The notes beneath the pieces are model-generated. The model worked only from the letters and a program-made list of their open reading frames with translations. It ran no database searches and had not been told where the DNA came from. Below are positions 15,556-22,109 of a stretch of 27,958 nucleotides of DNA, piece after piece. The number at the start of each line of letters is the position of its first letter. Position 1 is the first letter of the stretch. Source of the stretch: Solirubrobacterales bacterium (GTDB taxonomy: Bacteria > Actinomycetota > Thermoleophilia > Solirubrobacterales > Solirubrobacteraceae); contig QHBV01000148.1 of assembly GCA_003244035.1 (NCBI GenBank), positions 1-27,958 of the forward strand. Reading direction: 5' to 3'. Made by a program: the position numbers and the translations under genes.

Positions 15556-17154
15556 TCAGCCGATGAGTAGCCGCCGGCCGAACACGCGCTGGAAGGCCTC
15601 GCCGTCGCCGTAGCGCTCGACGCTCCAGCGCGGCAGGGTCAGGTCGCCCGCCGCCTCGAGGTGGAGATCGACGCCGTCGCCGTTCGCGCGCAGCCTGGCC
15701 GTGCTGACGGACTGGTCACGGCCGCGCTCGAGGTGCTCGGCGAGGCGCAGGATCACCGCGCAGCGCTCGAGCAGCTCCTGGTCGTCTTCCCAGGTGAGCG
15801 GCATGATCTCATTGAGCTTTGGTGTGCCCTTGCGGTGGTAGCGGGTGATCTGGGCGATCAGCGCGCGCTCACGGGGGTCGAACCCGGGCAGCTCCGCGCT
15901 CGCGATCAGGTAGCGCGAGTGCTTGTGGTGGTCGTCGTAGGAGATCGTCATCCCGACGTCGTGGAGCATCGAGGCCGCCCACAGCAGCTCGCGCTCGCCG
16001 GGAACCGGCTCGAACAGTCCGCCGTCCACGAGCGAGTCGAACATCTGCAGCGAGAGCAGCGCGACGTGCTCGACGTGGGCCATGTCGGCCTCGTACTGGA
16101 CCGCGAGGTTGCGCACCGACTCCTCGCGCACGTCGCCGAACAGCGGCCAGCGTGCCTCTCCGGCGCCGGCGAGCAGCGTGCGCGCGAGGAACACGCCCTC
16201 GCGCAGCCCCGCCTCGGTGACCTCGATCCCGTCGAAGCCGCCCAGCTCGAGCACGGCCTGCAGCGTCAGCGCCGCCGCGAGGATGATGTCGCCGCGGCCT
16301 GGCTTGATCCCCGGGACGTCACCCCGCTCGGACGCCCGCAGCGCCGCGAGCGCCTGCACCAGCTCGGCGAGCGCCTCCGGCGTGATCACGAAGCCCTGCA
16401 CGCCGATGTCGATCCGGCCACCCCCACCGGTGGTCGTGCCGGCGGCGCGCTGGGCGGCGGCGGCGAGGTTGCGCACCGCCCCTCCCACCCCCACCGCGCG
16501 GGACCCGGACCGGTTCAGCCACCCCACGTCCGCCAGCGCCTCGCGGACGTGGGCGCGCACGCGCTCGAGGTCCCTCTTCCCGGCCGGGCCCGCGTCCGGA
16601 AGCAGCTGCTCGGTCAGGAGCACGGCTCCGAGCGGGAACGAGCTCCAGGCGCGCGCGCGACGCGCCGCGACCTGCACGAGCTGCATGCTGCCGCCCCCGA
16701 GCTCCAGCACCACGCCATCGCGCATCGTCGAGCTGTTGACCGCGGCGACGTAGCCATACCTGGCCTCGTCCTGCGGAGATAGGACCTCGACCTCGATCCA
16801 GCTGGCCTGGTGGGCCCTGCGCAGAAACTCGTCCCGATTGACGGCGTCGCGGATCGCGCTGGTGGCGACCGCGTGGACGTCACCCTTGGAGAGCCCGTTC
16901 GCGTGGCAGAAGCGCTCGAACACCACGAGCGTGTCGAGCCCCCGCTGGATCGCCTCCTCCCCGAGCCGGCCCGATGCTCCCATTCCGGCCCCGATCCGGA
17001 CCGTCTCGTAGAGCTCGTCGGTGCGCTTCCACCACCCACCGGGCGCATATGTGAACACGACCAGGCGCCACGAGTTCGAGCCGAGGTCGATCACCGCGAC
17101 CCGCCGGATGGCGCTCGCGGTGGATCCGGTCGCACGGGTTGATCGCCAGCTCAC
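15556..17154 (-). CDS. Ppx/GppA-family phosphatase with HD domain
   Basis: A 532-residue exopolyphosphatase/pppGpp phosphatase family enzyme. The actin-like fold begins with VAVIDLGSNSWRLVV (about 19-33). The probable catalytic Glu is E130 in SPQDEARYGYVAA, and the phosphate-binding loop is ELGGGSMQ (about 151-158). A C-terminal HD-type domain follows, with His398-Asp399 in SMLHDVGM and a second His cluster (DDHHKHSRYLI). This is the long GppA/Ppx architecture. It would cut phosphate from polyphosphate ends or from pppGpp; the sequence alone does not decide. The start is a GTG at 17154 near the VKOR stop (30 bases), so it is probably co-transcribed with dsbA and VKOR. Confidence 0.9.
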   Translation of the reverse strand: MSWRSTRATGSTASAIRRVAVIDLGSNSWRLVVFTYAPGGWWKRTDELYETVRIGAGMGASGRLGEEAIQRGLDTLVVFERFCHANGLSKGDVHAVATSAIRDAVNRDEFLRRAHQASWIEVEVLSPQDEARYGYVAAVNSSTMRDGVVLELGGGSMQLVQVAARRARAWSSFPLGAVLLTEQLLPDAGPAGKRDLERVRAHVREALADVGWLNRSGSRAVGVGGAVRNLAAAAQRAAGTTTGGGGRIDIGVQGFVITPEALAELVQALAALRASERGDVPGIKPGRGDIILAAALTLQAVLELGGFDGIEVTEAGLREGVFLARTLLAGAGEARWPLFGDVREESVRNLAVQYEADMAHVEHVALLSLQMFDSLVDGGLFEPVPGERELLWAASMLHDVGMTISYDDHHKHSRYLIASAELPGFDPRERALIAQITRYHRKGTPKLNEIMPLTWEDDQELLERCAVILRLAEHLERGRDQSVSTARLRANGDGVDLHLEAAGDLTLPRWSVERYGDGEAFQRVFGRRLLIG

Positions 17155-17184
17155 GGCTGCATGATCCGCCCAGGGGCGGACGGC

Positions 17185-17652
17185 TTACGTGCCCGCGGAT
17201 CCCGCGCGCAGGAATCGCAATGCCGTGATCACCACCAGCGCCGTCATGATGACGGCGCTGGCTACGCACCACTGGCAGATCGCCTTGATCGTGAACAGCT
17301 CGCGGTAAGTCAGGTACATGCTGAAGCCGAACCCGATCAGCGCGACGCCGAATCCGCCGGCGCGGCCGAGCTCGCCGCGGATGCGCAGCGAGAGCACGAT
17401 CGCGATGTAGCCGATCAGGCCGAGCACGGCGACCGGAATGCCGTCGAGCTTGGCCCAACGGGAGGACTGCACGGTCTCGCAGCTGCCGCTCGCGAGGCAC
17501 AGCACCTTGATGCCGGCGTAGTGGACGTAGGTCAGATAGCCGGCGTCGGCGATTCCCAGCAGGCACAGGGCCAAGATCGCGAGCGCCAGCCGCCGATCGC
17601 CGCCGACCCCGCGCGAGGGCGCGCGCGCCGAAGCCGCGCCCAGCGAGGTCAT
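17185..17652 (-). CDS. vitamin K epoxide reductase (VKOR) family protein
   Basis: A 155-residue membrane protein with four predicted helices, the standard size for bacterial VKOR. The four redox cysteines are present: C52 and C58 in the extracytoplasmic loop (VLCLASGSCETV), the conserved Ser soon after, and C126-C129 in the active site CQWC. VKOR regenerates oxidised DsbA-type proteins and passes electrons to quinone. The ATG at 17652 overlaps the stop of the DsbA-like gene by four bases (ATGA), so the oxidase and its likely partner are translated together. No thioredoxin domain is fused to it. Confidence 0.93.
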   Translation of the reverse strand: MTSLGAASARAPSRGVGGDRRLALAILALCLLGIADAGYLTYVHYAGIKVLCLASGSCETVQSSRWAKLDGIPVAVLGLIGYIAIVLSLRIRGELGRAGGFGVALIGFGFSMYLTYRELFTIKAICQWCVASAVIMTALVVITALRFLRAGSAGT

Positions 17653-18440
17653 GCGACCGACTTGATCGCCTGCTCGAGCTGCGGGTAGTCCGGCACCGCC
17701 GCCAGCGCTTGGGTGCCGCGCGGGCCGTGCAGGATCAGCGTGGGGGTGCCCTGGACGCCGGCCGTCCTGCCGGCGGCTTCGTCGGCCTGTACCTGGCTGA
17801 CGAGCGCAGCATCGTTGCGGGCGCTCTGCCAGGTGCTGAAGTTGAGGCCCGGGACCTGCTTGGCGAGCCCTTGGAGGTAGGTCTCGTTGACGTATCCCGT
17901 GCTTTCGGGTCCCTGCTCGTGGTAGAAGAACTCGACGTAGTCCCAGAAGTGGTTCTGCTTGCCGGCCGCGAGCGCCGCGACCTGCTGGGTCTGGAACGTG
18001 GTCGGGCTCTGAGTGGCCGTCTGGAAGGCTCGGTAGTCGACCTGCACCTTGCCCCTGCGGATGTCGGTGGAGAGCAGCTGGGGGAAGCCTCCCTGCAGCG
18101 TGAAGCCCTTGCAGATCGGGCACTCGAGGTCACCGTAGTAGGTCATCGTCACGGGTGCGTGCGGGTTGCCCAGGTGCGCCCCCGATTGCGGGATCCCCTT
18201 CAGCGCGCTCTGGACGGAGGAGATCACCAGCTGCTGATCGCCCTTGTTCACGATCAGCCCGGCAGGCGCCGCGCCGCCGATCGAGAGCGCGATCGCCACC
18301 GCCACCACCGCGAGCGCCGCGATCACGACCCCGGCCACGATCTGGAGGCGCCGCACCATGCGCTCGCGTTCGCTCAGCGCCTGCTCAGCGGCCAGGCGCT
18401 CTGCGCGCGCCGCTTCCTTTTGCTCTTTTCGAGACGCCAT
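17649..18440 (-). CDS. membrane-anchored DsbA-like thiol-disulfide oxidoreductase
   Basis: A 263-residue protein. Residues 1-30 are charged and Ala/Glu/Arg-rich, a single membrane helix follows (about 33-53), and the rest is an extracytoplasmic thioredoxin-fold domain of the DSBA/thioredoxin_4 type. The active site is C107-P-I-C110 (GDLECPICKG) and the cis-Pro loop is VQGTPTLIL. It should oxidise Cys pairs in exported proteins. Its partner VKOR overlaps it downstream. A candidate -10 box (TATCCT) lies 13 bases before the ATG. Possible clients in this window include the HtrA-like protease and the copper lipoproteins with paired Cys. Confidence 0.92.
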   Translation of the reverse strand: MASRKEQKEAARAERLAAEQALSERERMVRRLQIVAGVVIAALAVVAVAIALSIGGAAPAGLIVNKGDQQLVISSVQSALKGIPQSGAHLGNPHAPVTMTYYGDLECPICKGFTLQGGFPQLLSTDIRRGKVQVDYRAFQTATQSPTTFQTQQVAALAAGKQNHFWDYVEFFYHEQGPESTGYVNETYLQGLAKQVPGLNFSTWQSARNDAALVSQVQADEAAGRTAGVQGTPTLILHGPRGTQALAAVPDYPQLEQAIKSVA

Positions 18441-18453
18441 CGGAGAGCTGAGC

Positions 18454-18459
18454 AGGATA
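18454..18459 (-). promoter_or_regulatory. weak candidate -10 box for dsbA-VKOR-ppx
   Basis: On the minus strand TATCCT lies 13 bases before the ATG at 18440, inside the 46-base gap after the TPM-like gene. It would give a leader of about six bases. The evidence is the hexamer and position only; read-through from the upstream gene is also possible. Confidence 0.3.
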
Positions 18460-18486
18460 GCGCTGACCGCGCGTGCCGGCGTATGG

Positions 18487-19191
18487 TCAGTTCGAGGAGA
18501 TCTCCTCCCGGCCCCTGCGCATGCGGCGCAGGGGCCGGGCGCGCAGGCTGGCGCTCCACGCGAGCGCGATCAGCACACCGCCGGCCGCGAGTGCGGTCCA
18601 CGAGACCGGGCCGGTGGAGCCGGCGCCGGAGCTGGGGGACATGGTGGTGGTCGGCACGGTCACGGCGTGACCAGAGGCTGCGGCCAGGCGCTGGATCGCG
18701 GTGACGGCGGTCGCCGCAAGCCCTGTGCCCGCGGCCGGCGCCCGGATACCGGCAAGCGCGGAGCGCTCGGCGGGGGGCGTCCCGCCGAGGCGGTACAGGC
18801 CGAGGCCGTTCGGCATCAGGACCAACAGCGGCCCCTTGTACGCGAGCGGGAGCTCCTGCCCGAGGAACTGAGCGTAGCTCTGTGGCTGGCGCCAGAGCGC
18901 GGTGATCGAGCCGAGATCGGCTGCGGAGCCGATCAGGGCCACGCGCAGCTGGTAGCCGCTGCGCGCGGCCGCTCCGAGCAGCGCGCCGAGTTGCGCCTGC
19001 TGCTTGGCGGACACGCCCGCATCCTGGGGCAGGAACACCGCCTGTGAGACGAGCACGTCGCTGGCGGGGTCGCCGTCGGCGCGCGCCGGCGGTGGGGACC
19101 AGGCCGTCACCAACGCGAGCGCGACCGTGGGCACCGCGATCCGGAGAATCAGACCGAAACGCCGGGTTGCGTGCTGGGTAGAGTTCGCCAC
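18487..19191 (-). CDS. TPM-like secreted, membrane-anchored protein (paralog A)
   Basis: A 234-residue protein of unknown function. A signal peptide ends near AxA (PPPARA) at about residue 38. Mature sequence starts ADGDPASDVL, then a globular region with YQLRVALIGSAADLGSITALW and YKGPLLVLMPNGLGLYRLG, which resembles TPM (DUF477) domains. A C-terminal membrane helix (WTALAAGGVLIALAWSASL) with an Arg-rich cytoplasmic tail follows. It is clearly paralogous to the plus-strand gene at 20965. The start is a GTG at 19191; the frame remains open far upstream, but that part is antisense of the divergent gene. Its promoter region is shared with that gene. Confidence 0.75.
   Translation of the reverse strand: MANSTQHATRRFGLILRIAVPTVALALVTAWSPPPARADGDPASDVLVSQAVFLPQDAGVSAKQQAQLGALLGAAARSGYQLRVALIGSAADLGSITALWRQPQSYAQFLGQELPLAYKGPLLVLMPNGLGLYRLGGTPPAERSALAGIRAPAAGTGLAATAVTAIQRLAAASGHAVTVPTTTMSPSSGAGSTGPVSWTALAAGGVLIALAWSASLRARPLRRMRRGREEISSN
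19179..19184 (+). promoter_or_regulatory. candidate -10 box for the 19246 gene
   Basis: TAGAGT lies 13 bases before an in-frame ATG at 19198 and 61 bases before the preferred ATG at 19246. If transcription starts about seven bases after the box, translation from 19198 would have a very short leader. The box overlaps the first codons of the divergent minus-strand gene. Confidence 0.3.
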
Positions 19192-19245
19192 TTGCAGATG
19201 AGAGGACGTGGGCCGGCGACCGCGGGAGTGACCGCGACGAAGTCT

Positions 19246-20310
19246 ATGGACCGTCCACGCCGGCACACGATCGGGGTTGCGCTGGCCGGAGTGCTGATCG
19301 CGCTCGCTGCGGGTCCGCCGGTCGCCCAGGCCGACGGGCCCACCAATCCCGTCGCGACCAGCTATCTGGCCAAGGTGACCCAGGTCCCGGCCGGGCTCGA
19401 GCCAAAGATCATCGACGGGGACCTGCGGATCTGGCTCCAGGTTGTGCCGAGCAAAACGGTGGTGGTCCTCGACTATCGCGGTGCGCCCTTCGTGCGCTTC
19501 TCGCGTTCCGGAGTCGAACTCAACCACAACTCGCCGATGTACTACCTCAACCAGTCCCCGGCCGAGATCCCCCCGACGAGCCTCGGCCCGAGCACCGCGC
19601 CGAGATGGAGTCGGGTCAGCAGCGGCCACGCTTACCGCTGGGACGACGGCAGGCTCAACTCGCTGTCGAAGACCGCGCTCGCGCCGGGAACCGAGTACGC
19701 GGGGAGATGGACCATCCCGGTGCTCGTCAACGGGCGCCGGACCGCGATCGCCGGCGACCTGCTTCACGCCGAGAACCCGTCGATCGTCTGGTTCTGGCCG
19801 ATCCTCGTGCTGCTCGCGTGCGTGCTGGCGTCGCGCAGGTTGCGCCGCCCCGAGCTCGATCTGGGCGTTGCCCGCGCACTCTCGTTCGCGGCGCTGGTCT
19901 CGATCGCGATCGCCGCCATCAGCTTGGAGCTGCACGGGCGACCGACGGTCGCGGTCGTTCAGTTCGTCGCGCTGGGGATCGCCATCGCGTGCGTTGCGTG
20001 GGGACTGCGCCGCGTGCTGTTTGCGCCCACGGGCTACTTCTATTTCTTCGTGATCGCGTTCGGCGCCCTCGGCGCGGCCGGCGACCTGGTCACCACCCTC
20101 GTTCACGGCTACGTGCTCGCGGCTCTGCCCGCGTTCGTGGTGCGAGCGGGGACGGTGCTCGGTCTCGCGAGCGGTGGCGGACTGCTCCTGCTCCTGGGTC
20201 GCCTCGGCGCTCAGAAGCGCGCGCGCCCGGTGCCCCGCCCCGCGCGCGACCTCGTGGCAGGGCCCGTGGGCGACGACCAGGTTCAGGCACCTGTCGCGCC
20301 CGTGGAGTGA
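19246..20310 (+). CDS. membrane protein with secreted N-terminal domain, unknown function
   Basis: A 354-residue protein: signal peptide ending near PPVAQA (about residue 29), an extracytoplasmic domain of about 150 residues, then about five hydrophobic helices from residue 185 on (WFWPILVLLACVLA, ALVSIAIAAISL, FVALGIAIACVAWGL and others). The N-terminal domain has VVVLDYRGAPFVRFSRSGVE, then NHNSPMYYLNQSP. From memory, similar proteins occur near YcnI/CopC copper genes in other actinobacteria; this is unverified. ATG 19246 places the signal peptide at the N-terminus; an upstream in-frame ATG at 19198 is the alternative. It is the first of three plus-strand genes that converge on the copper operon. 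Confidence 0.75.
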   Translation: MDRPRRHTIGVALAGVLIALAAGPPVAQADGPTNPVATSYLAKVTQVPAGLEPKIIDGDLRIWLQVVPSKTVVVLDYRGAPFVRFSRSGVELNHNSPMYYLNQSPAEIPPTSLGPSTAPRWSRVSSGHAYRWDDGRLNSLSKTALAPGTEYAGRWTIPVLVNGRRTAIAGDLLHAENPSIVWFWPILVLLACVLASRRLRRPELDLGVARALSFAALVSIAIAAISLELHGRPTVAVVQFVALGIAIACVAWGLRRVLFAPTGYFYFFVIAFGALGAAGDLVTTLVHGYVLAALPAFVVRAGTVLGLASGGGLLLLLGRLGAQKRARPVPRPARDLVAGPVGDDQVQAPVAPVE

Positions 20311-20323
20311 TCTGGCCAGGCTC

Positions 20324-20926
20324 GTGGCCCGTCCGCTGATCGCGGCGGCGTTGCTGGTCGAGGCGGTTGGGCTGTCGGGATGCGGTGCGGAGGGCCACAC
20401 GGCCTCGGTGCCGGGGATCCCACGCGTCCTGCTGCTGGAGGCTCGTCCGATCGGGACCGGACCGCGCTTTCATCCGCCGGCGAGCGGTCCGGTGACCGGG
20501 CGCTGCGCTCGCCGGCTGGGAGCGCGGCGCGGCGTGCATGTCGAGCTGTTCGCCGCCAACCGGGTGGTGATCGTCGCGACAGGGATCGGCACGCGCCCGC
20601 CGCGCGCATACTCGGTGGGCCGGATATCCCGGGCCGCCTGCTACGGCGACGTGGTGACGCTCGAGCCGACGGGGGTCGTGCTGGTGCGCTCGGGGCGCCG
20701 GCCGCACCTGTCGAGCTTTTTCCGCGCTTGGGGCCAGCACCTGTCGCCCCGTCGGCTGGCTTCGTTCCCGGCGCCCGCCGGCACGCGGGTGACGGTGTTC
20801 GTGGACGGGCGGCGCTGGCCCGGCTCGCCGGGAAGCGTGCCGCTCGCCGTCCATTCGGAGATCGTGCTCGAGGTCGGGCCGCACGTCCCGCCCCACGCTT
20901 CCTACACGTTCCCGCCGGGGACATGA
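20324..20926 (+). CDS. predicted lipoprotein, unknown function
   Basis: A 200-residue protein with a lipoprotein signal (LIAAALLVEAVGLSGC, lipidated Cys near residue 19 from the GTG at 20324). The mature part has two similar-looking beta-rich segments and ends GTRVTVFVDGRRWPGSPGSV, later HSEIVLEVGPHVPPHASYTF. This ending is, from memory, typical of a family of actinobacterial lipoproteins that normally carry HAH and HTHD motifs; at the matching places this copy reads HVELF and TLEP. The start is uncertain: GTG 20324 is the first start codon giving a sensible signal peptide, and no good ribosome-binding site is seen. Its stop overlaps an ATG at 20923 of the next frame. Confidence 0.65.
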   Translation: MARPLIAAALLVEAVGLSGCGAEGHTASVPGIPRVLLLEARPIGTGPRFHPPASGPVTGRCARRLGARRGVHVELFAANRVVIVATGIGTRPPRAYSVGRISRAACYGDVVTLEPTGVVLVRSGRRPHLSSFFRAWGQHLSPRRLASFPAPAGTRVTVFVDGRRWPGSPGSVPLAVHSEIVLEVGPHVPPHASYTFPPGT

Positions 20927-20950
20927 GCGGGCCCGCGCCGAGGCCGGGAT

Positions 20951-20956
20951 TAAACT
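20951..20956 (+). promoter_or_regulatory. candidate -10 box for the 20965 gene, leaderless spacing
   Basis: TAAACT, conspicuous in GC-rich surroundings, ends eight bases before ATG 20965. It lies between the stop of the lipoprotein gene and the next ATG, so the third gene of this cluster may have its own leaderless promoter. Confidence 0.45.
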
Positions 20957-20964
20957 CCGCCGCG

Positions 20965-21597
20965 ATGAGGTCTCGGCTCGTGCGGGTGATTGCCACCGGC
21001 ATCCTCGCCTTGATGCTTGCCGCCCCGGCCGCGCGCGCGGACGGTGACCCGGCTAGCGACGTGCTGCTGGGCGAGAACGTCTTCTATCCCTACATGCCGC
21101 CCGTGTCGGCGGCGATCCAGAAGCAGCTCGACGCCGAGACCGCCGCGGCGAGCCGGGCCCGCTACCCGATCAAGGTCGCGCTGATCGCCTCGCGGGTGGA
21201 CCTTGGGGTGATAACCAGCCTGTTCGGCAGGCCCCAGAAGTACGCCGACTTCCTCGATCAGGAGATCAGCTATCAAAACAGGCAGGTATTGCTGGTGGTG
21301 ATGCCCTCCGGATACGGAGTCCAGGGCGTCACCCCGGCGGCGAGGGCCGTGGCCGCTTCGCTGAGCAAGCCGGCGGGCCCTCAGAGCAACGATCTCGCCC
21401 GCGCGGCGATCGTCGCGGTGGCGAGGCTGGCAGGGGCCGCTGGGCACCCGCTCAAAGGCGTCTCAGGCGGTGGGCAGTCGACGACCGGAACGGGCGGCGG
21501 ATCGACGACATTGCTTGTGACGGTCCTGGCAGTCGCAGCGGTGGCGGCGGCAGCCGCACTGGTCGTTATCCGCCGCCGCCAGGCGACGGCCGGTTGA
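20965..21597 (+). CDS. TPM-like secreted, membrane-anchored protein (paralog B)
   Basis: A 210-residue protein with signal peptide (cleavage near AARA at about residue 24), TPM-like domain and a C-terminal helix (LLVTVLAVAAVAAAAALVVI) followed by RRRQ. It shares with the minus-strand gene at 18487-19191 the identical ten residues ADGDPASDVL at the mature N-terminus, a KVALIASRVDLGVIT segment (VALIGSAADLGSIT in the paralog), and a PQ-YA-FL-QE pattern. ATG 20965 puts the signal peptide first and follows a TAAACT box by eight bases. ATG 20923, overlapping the previous stop (ATGA), would add 14 residues and is the alternative. TPM domains have been proposed to be phosphatases or chaperones; no catalytic claim can be made here. 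Confidence 0.8.
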   Translation: MRSRLVRVIATGILALMLAAPAARADGDPASDVLLGENVFYPYMPPVSAAIQKQLDAETAAASRARYPIKVALIASRVDLGVITSLFGRPQKYADFLDQEISYQNRQVLLVVMPSGYGVQGVTPAARAVAASLSKPAGPQSNDLARAAIVAVARLAGAAGHPLKGVSGGGQSTTGTGGGSTTLLVTVLAVAAVAAAAALVVIRRRQATAG

Positions 21598-21601
21598 GGC
21601 C

Positions 21602-21620
21602 GGGGGGCGGTCCCCCGTTT
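21602..21620 (+). terminator. short GC hairpin after the TPM-like gene
   Basis: Five Gs (21603-21607) can pair with five Cs (21612-21616) around a CGGT loop, followed by GTTT. It starts five bases after the stop codon, a usual place for an intrinsic terminator, though the stem is short. Confidence 0.45.
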
Positions 21621-21696
21621 CGCTGGGGTTGGAGTAGGTATACCGGCCGGCGCACGCCTGCGGCACGGATAACGTCCCGGTCGGCGGCGCTTGCAG

Positions 21697-21745
21697 CTCC
21701 AGTGGGGCATTGACCGCCCCCCAGGTGGTCAATGCCCCACTGGAG
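21697..21745. repeat. 19-bp perfect inverted repeat between convergent operons
   Basis: The arms CTCCAGTGGGGCATTGACC (21697-21715) and its exact complement (21727-21745) flank an 11-base loop. A partial third copy of the 5' arm, AGTGGGGCGTTG, follows at 21761-21772. The element lies in the 374-base gene-free gap 21598-21971, where the TPM-like cluster and the copper operon converge. It could be a bidirectional terminator or a copy of a dispersed REP-like element. No other feature is seen in the rest of the gap. Confidence 0.85.
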
Positions 21746-21971
21746 TCGCGGACTGCCGTGAGTGGGGCGTTGGCGGGGCGTCGGCCGGCGCGTGCATAAA
21801 GCTCACGACATCGACACGGGCAACGAACGGTGCAACAGGTTCAGCTGGCCGTGGAGGGCCCACGCGTCGTGACGACCGGCTCGACCCCCGCGGGGCCCGT
21901 CACGCTCCCAATTCGCGCTGGTGAGCGCCGCGAGCGCGAGCAGCAGCATCATCGGTCGACTCTCACGGGGC

Positions 21972-22109
21972 CTATCCGAGGACGCTGCGCACCAGCAGGA
22001 TCGCGATCACCAGCGCGGCCACGCCGGCGCAGATCGCCAGCACCGCGGCGAGCAGCCGCAACCGGATCGCGCGGTCAGTGAGACGTGATGGCAGCGGAGC
22101 TTGCCTCAT
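21972..22109 (-). CDS. small single-helix membrane protein, 45 residues
   Basis: The ATG at 22109 overlaps the stop of the CopC-CopD gene by four bases (ATGA). The peptide starts MRQAPLPSRLTDRAIRL and continues as one long hydrophobic helix (LLAAVLAICAGVAALVIAILLV), ending RSVLG. Basic residues before the helix predict an N-in orientation. Coupling to the upstream gene and the clean helix make it a likely real last gene of the copper operon, perhaps a small subunit of the CopD-like transporter. It resembles no family I recognise, and its single Cys lies inside the helix. Confidence 0.7.
   Translation of the reverse strand: MRQAPLPSRLTDRAIRLRLLAAVLAICAGVAALVIAILLVRSVLG

Noticed and set aside
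19192..20400. Upstream extension of the minus-strand TPM-like frame
   Set aside because: It is open only because of high GC; it is antisense to the genes at 19246 and 20324, whose signal peptides and helices are clear.
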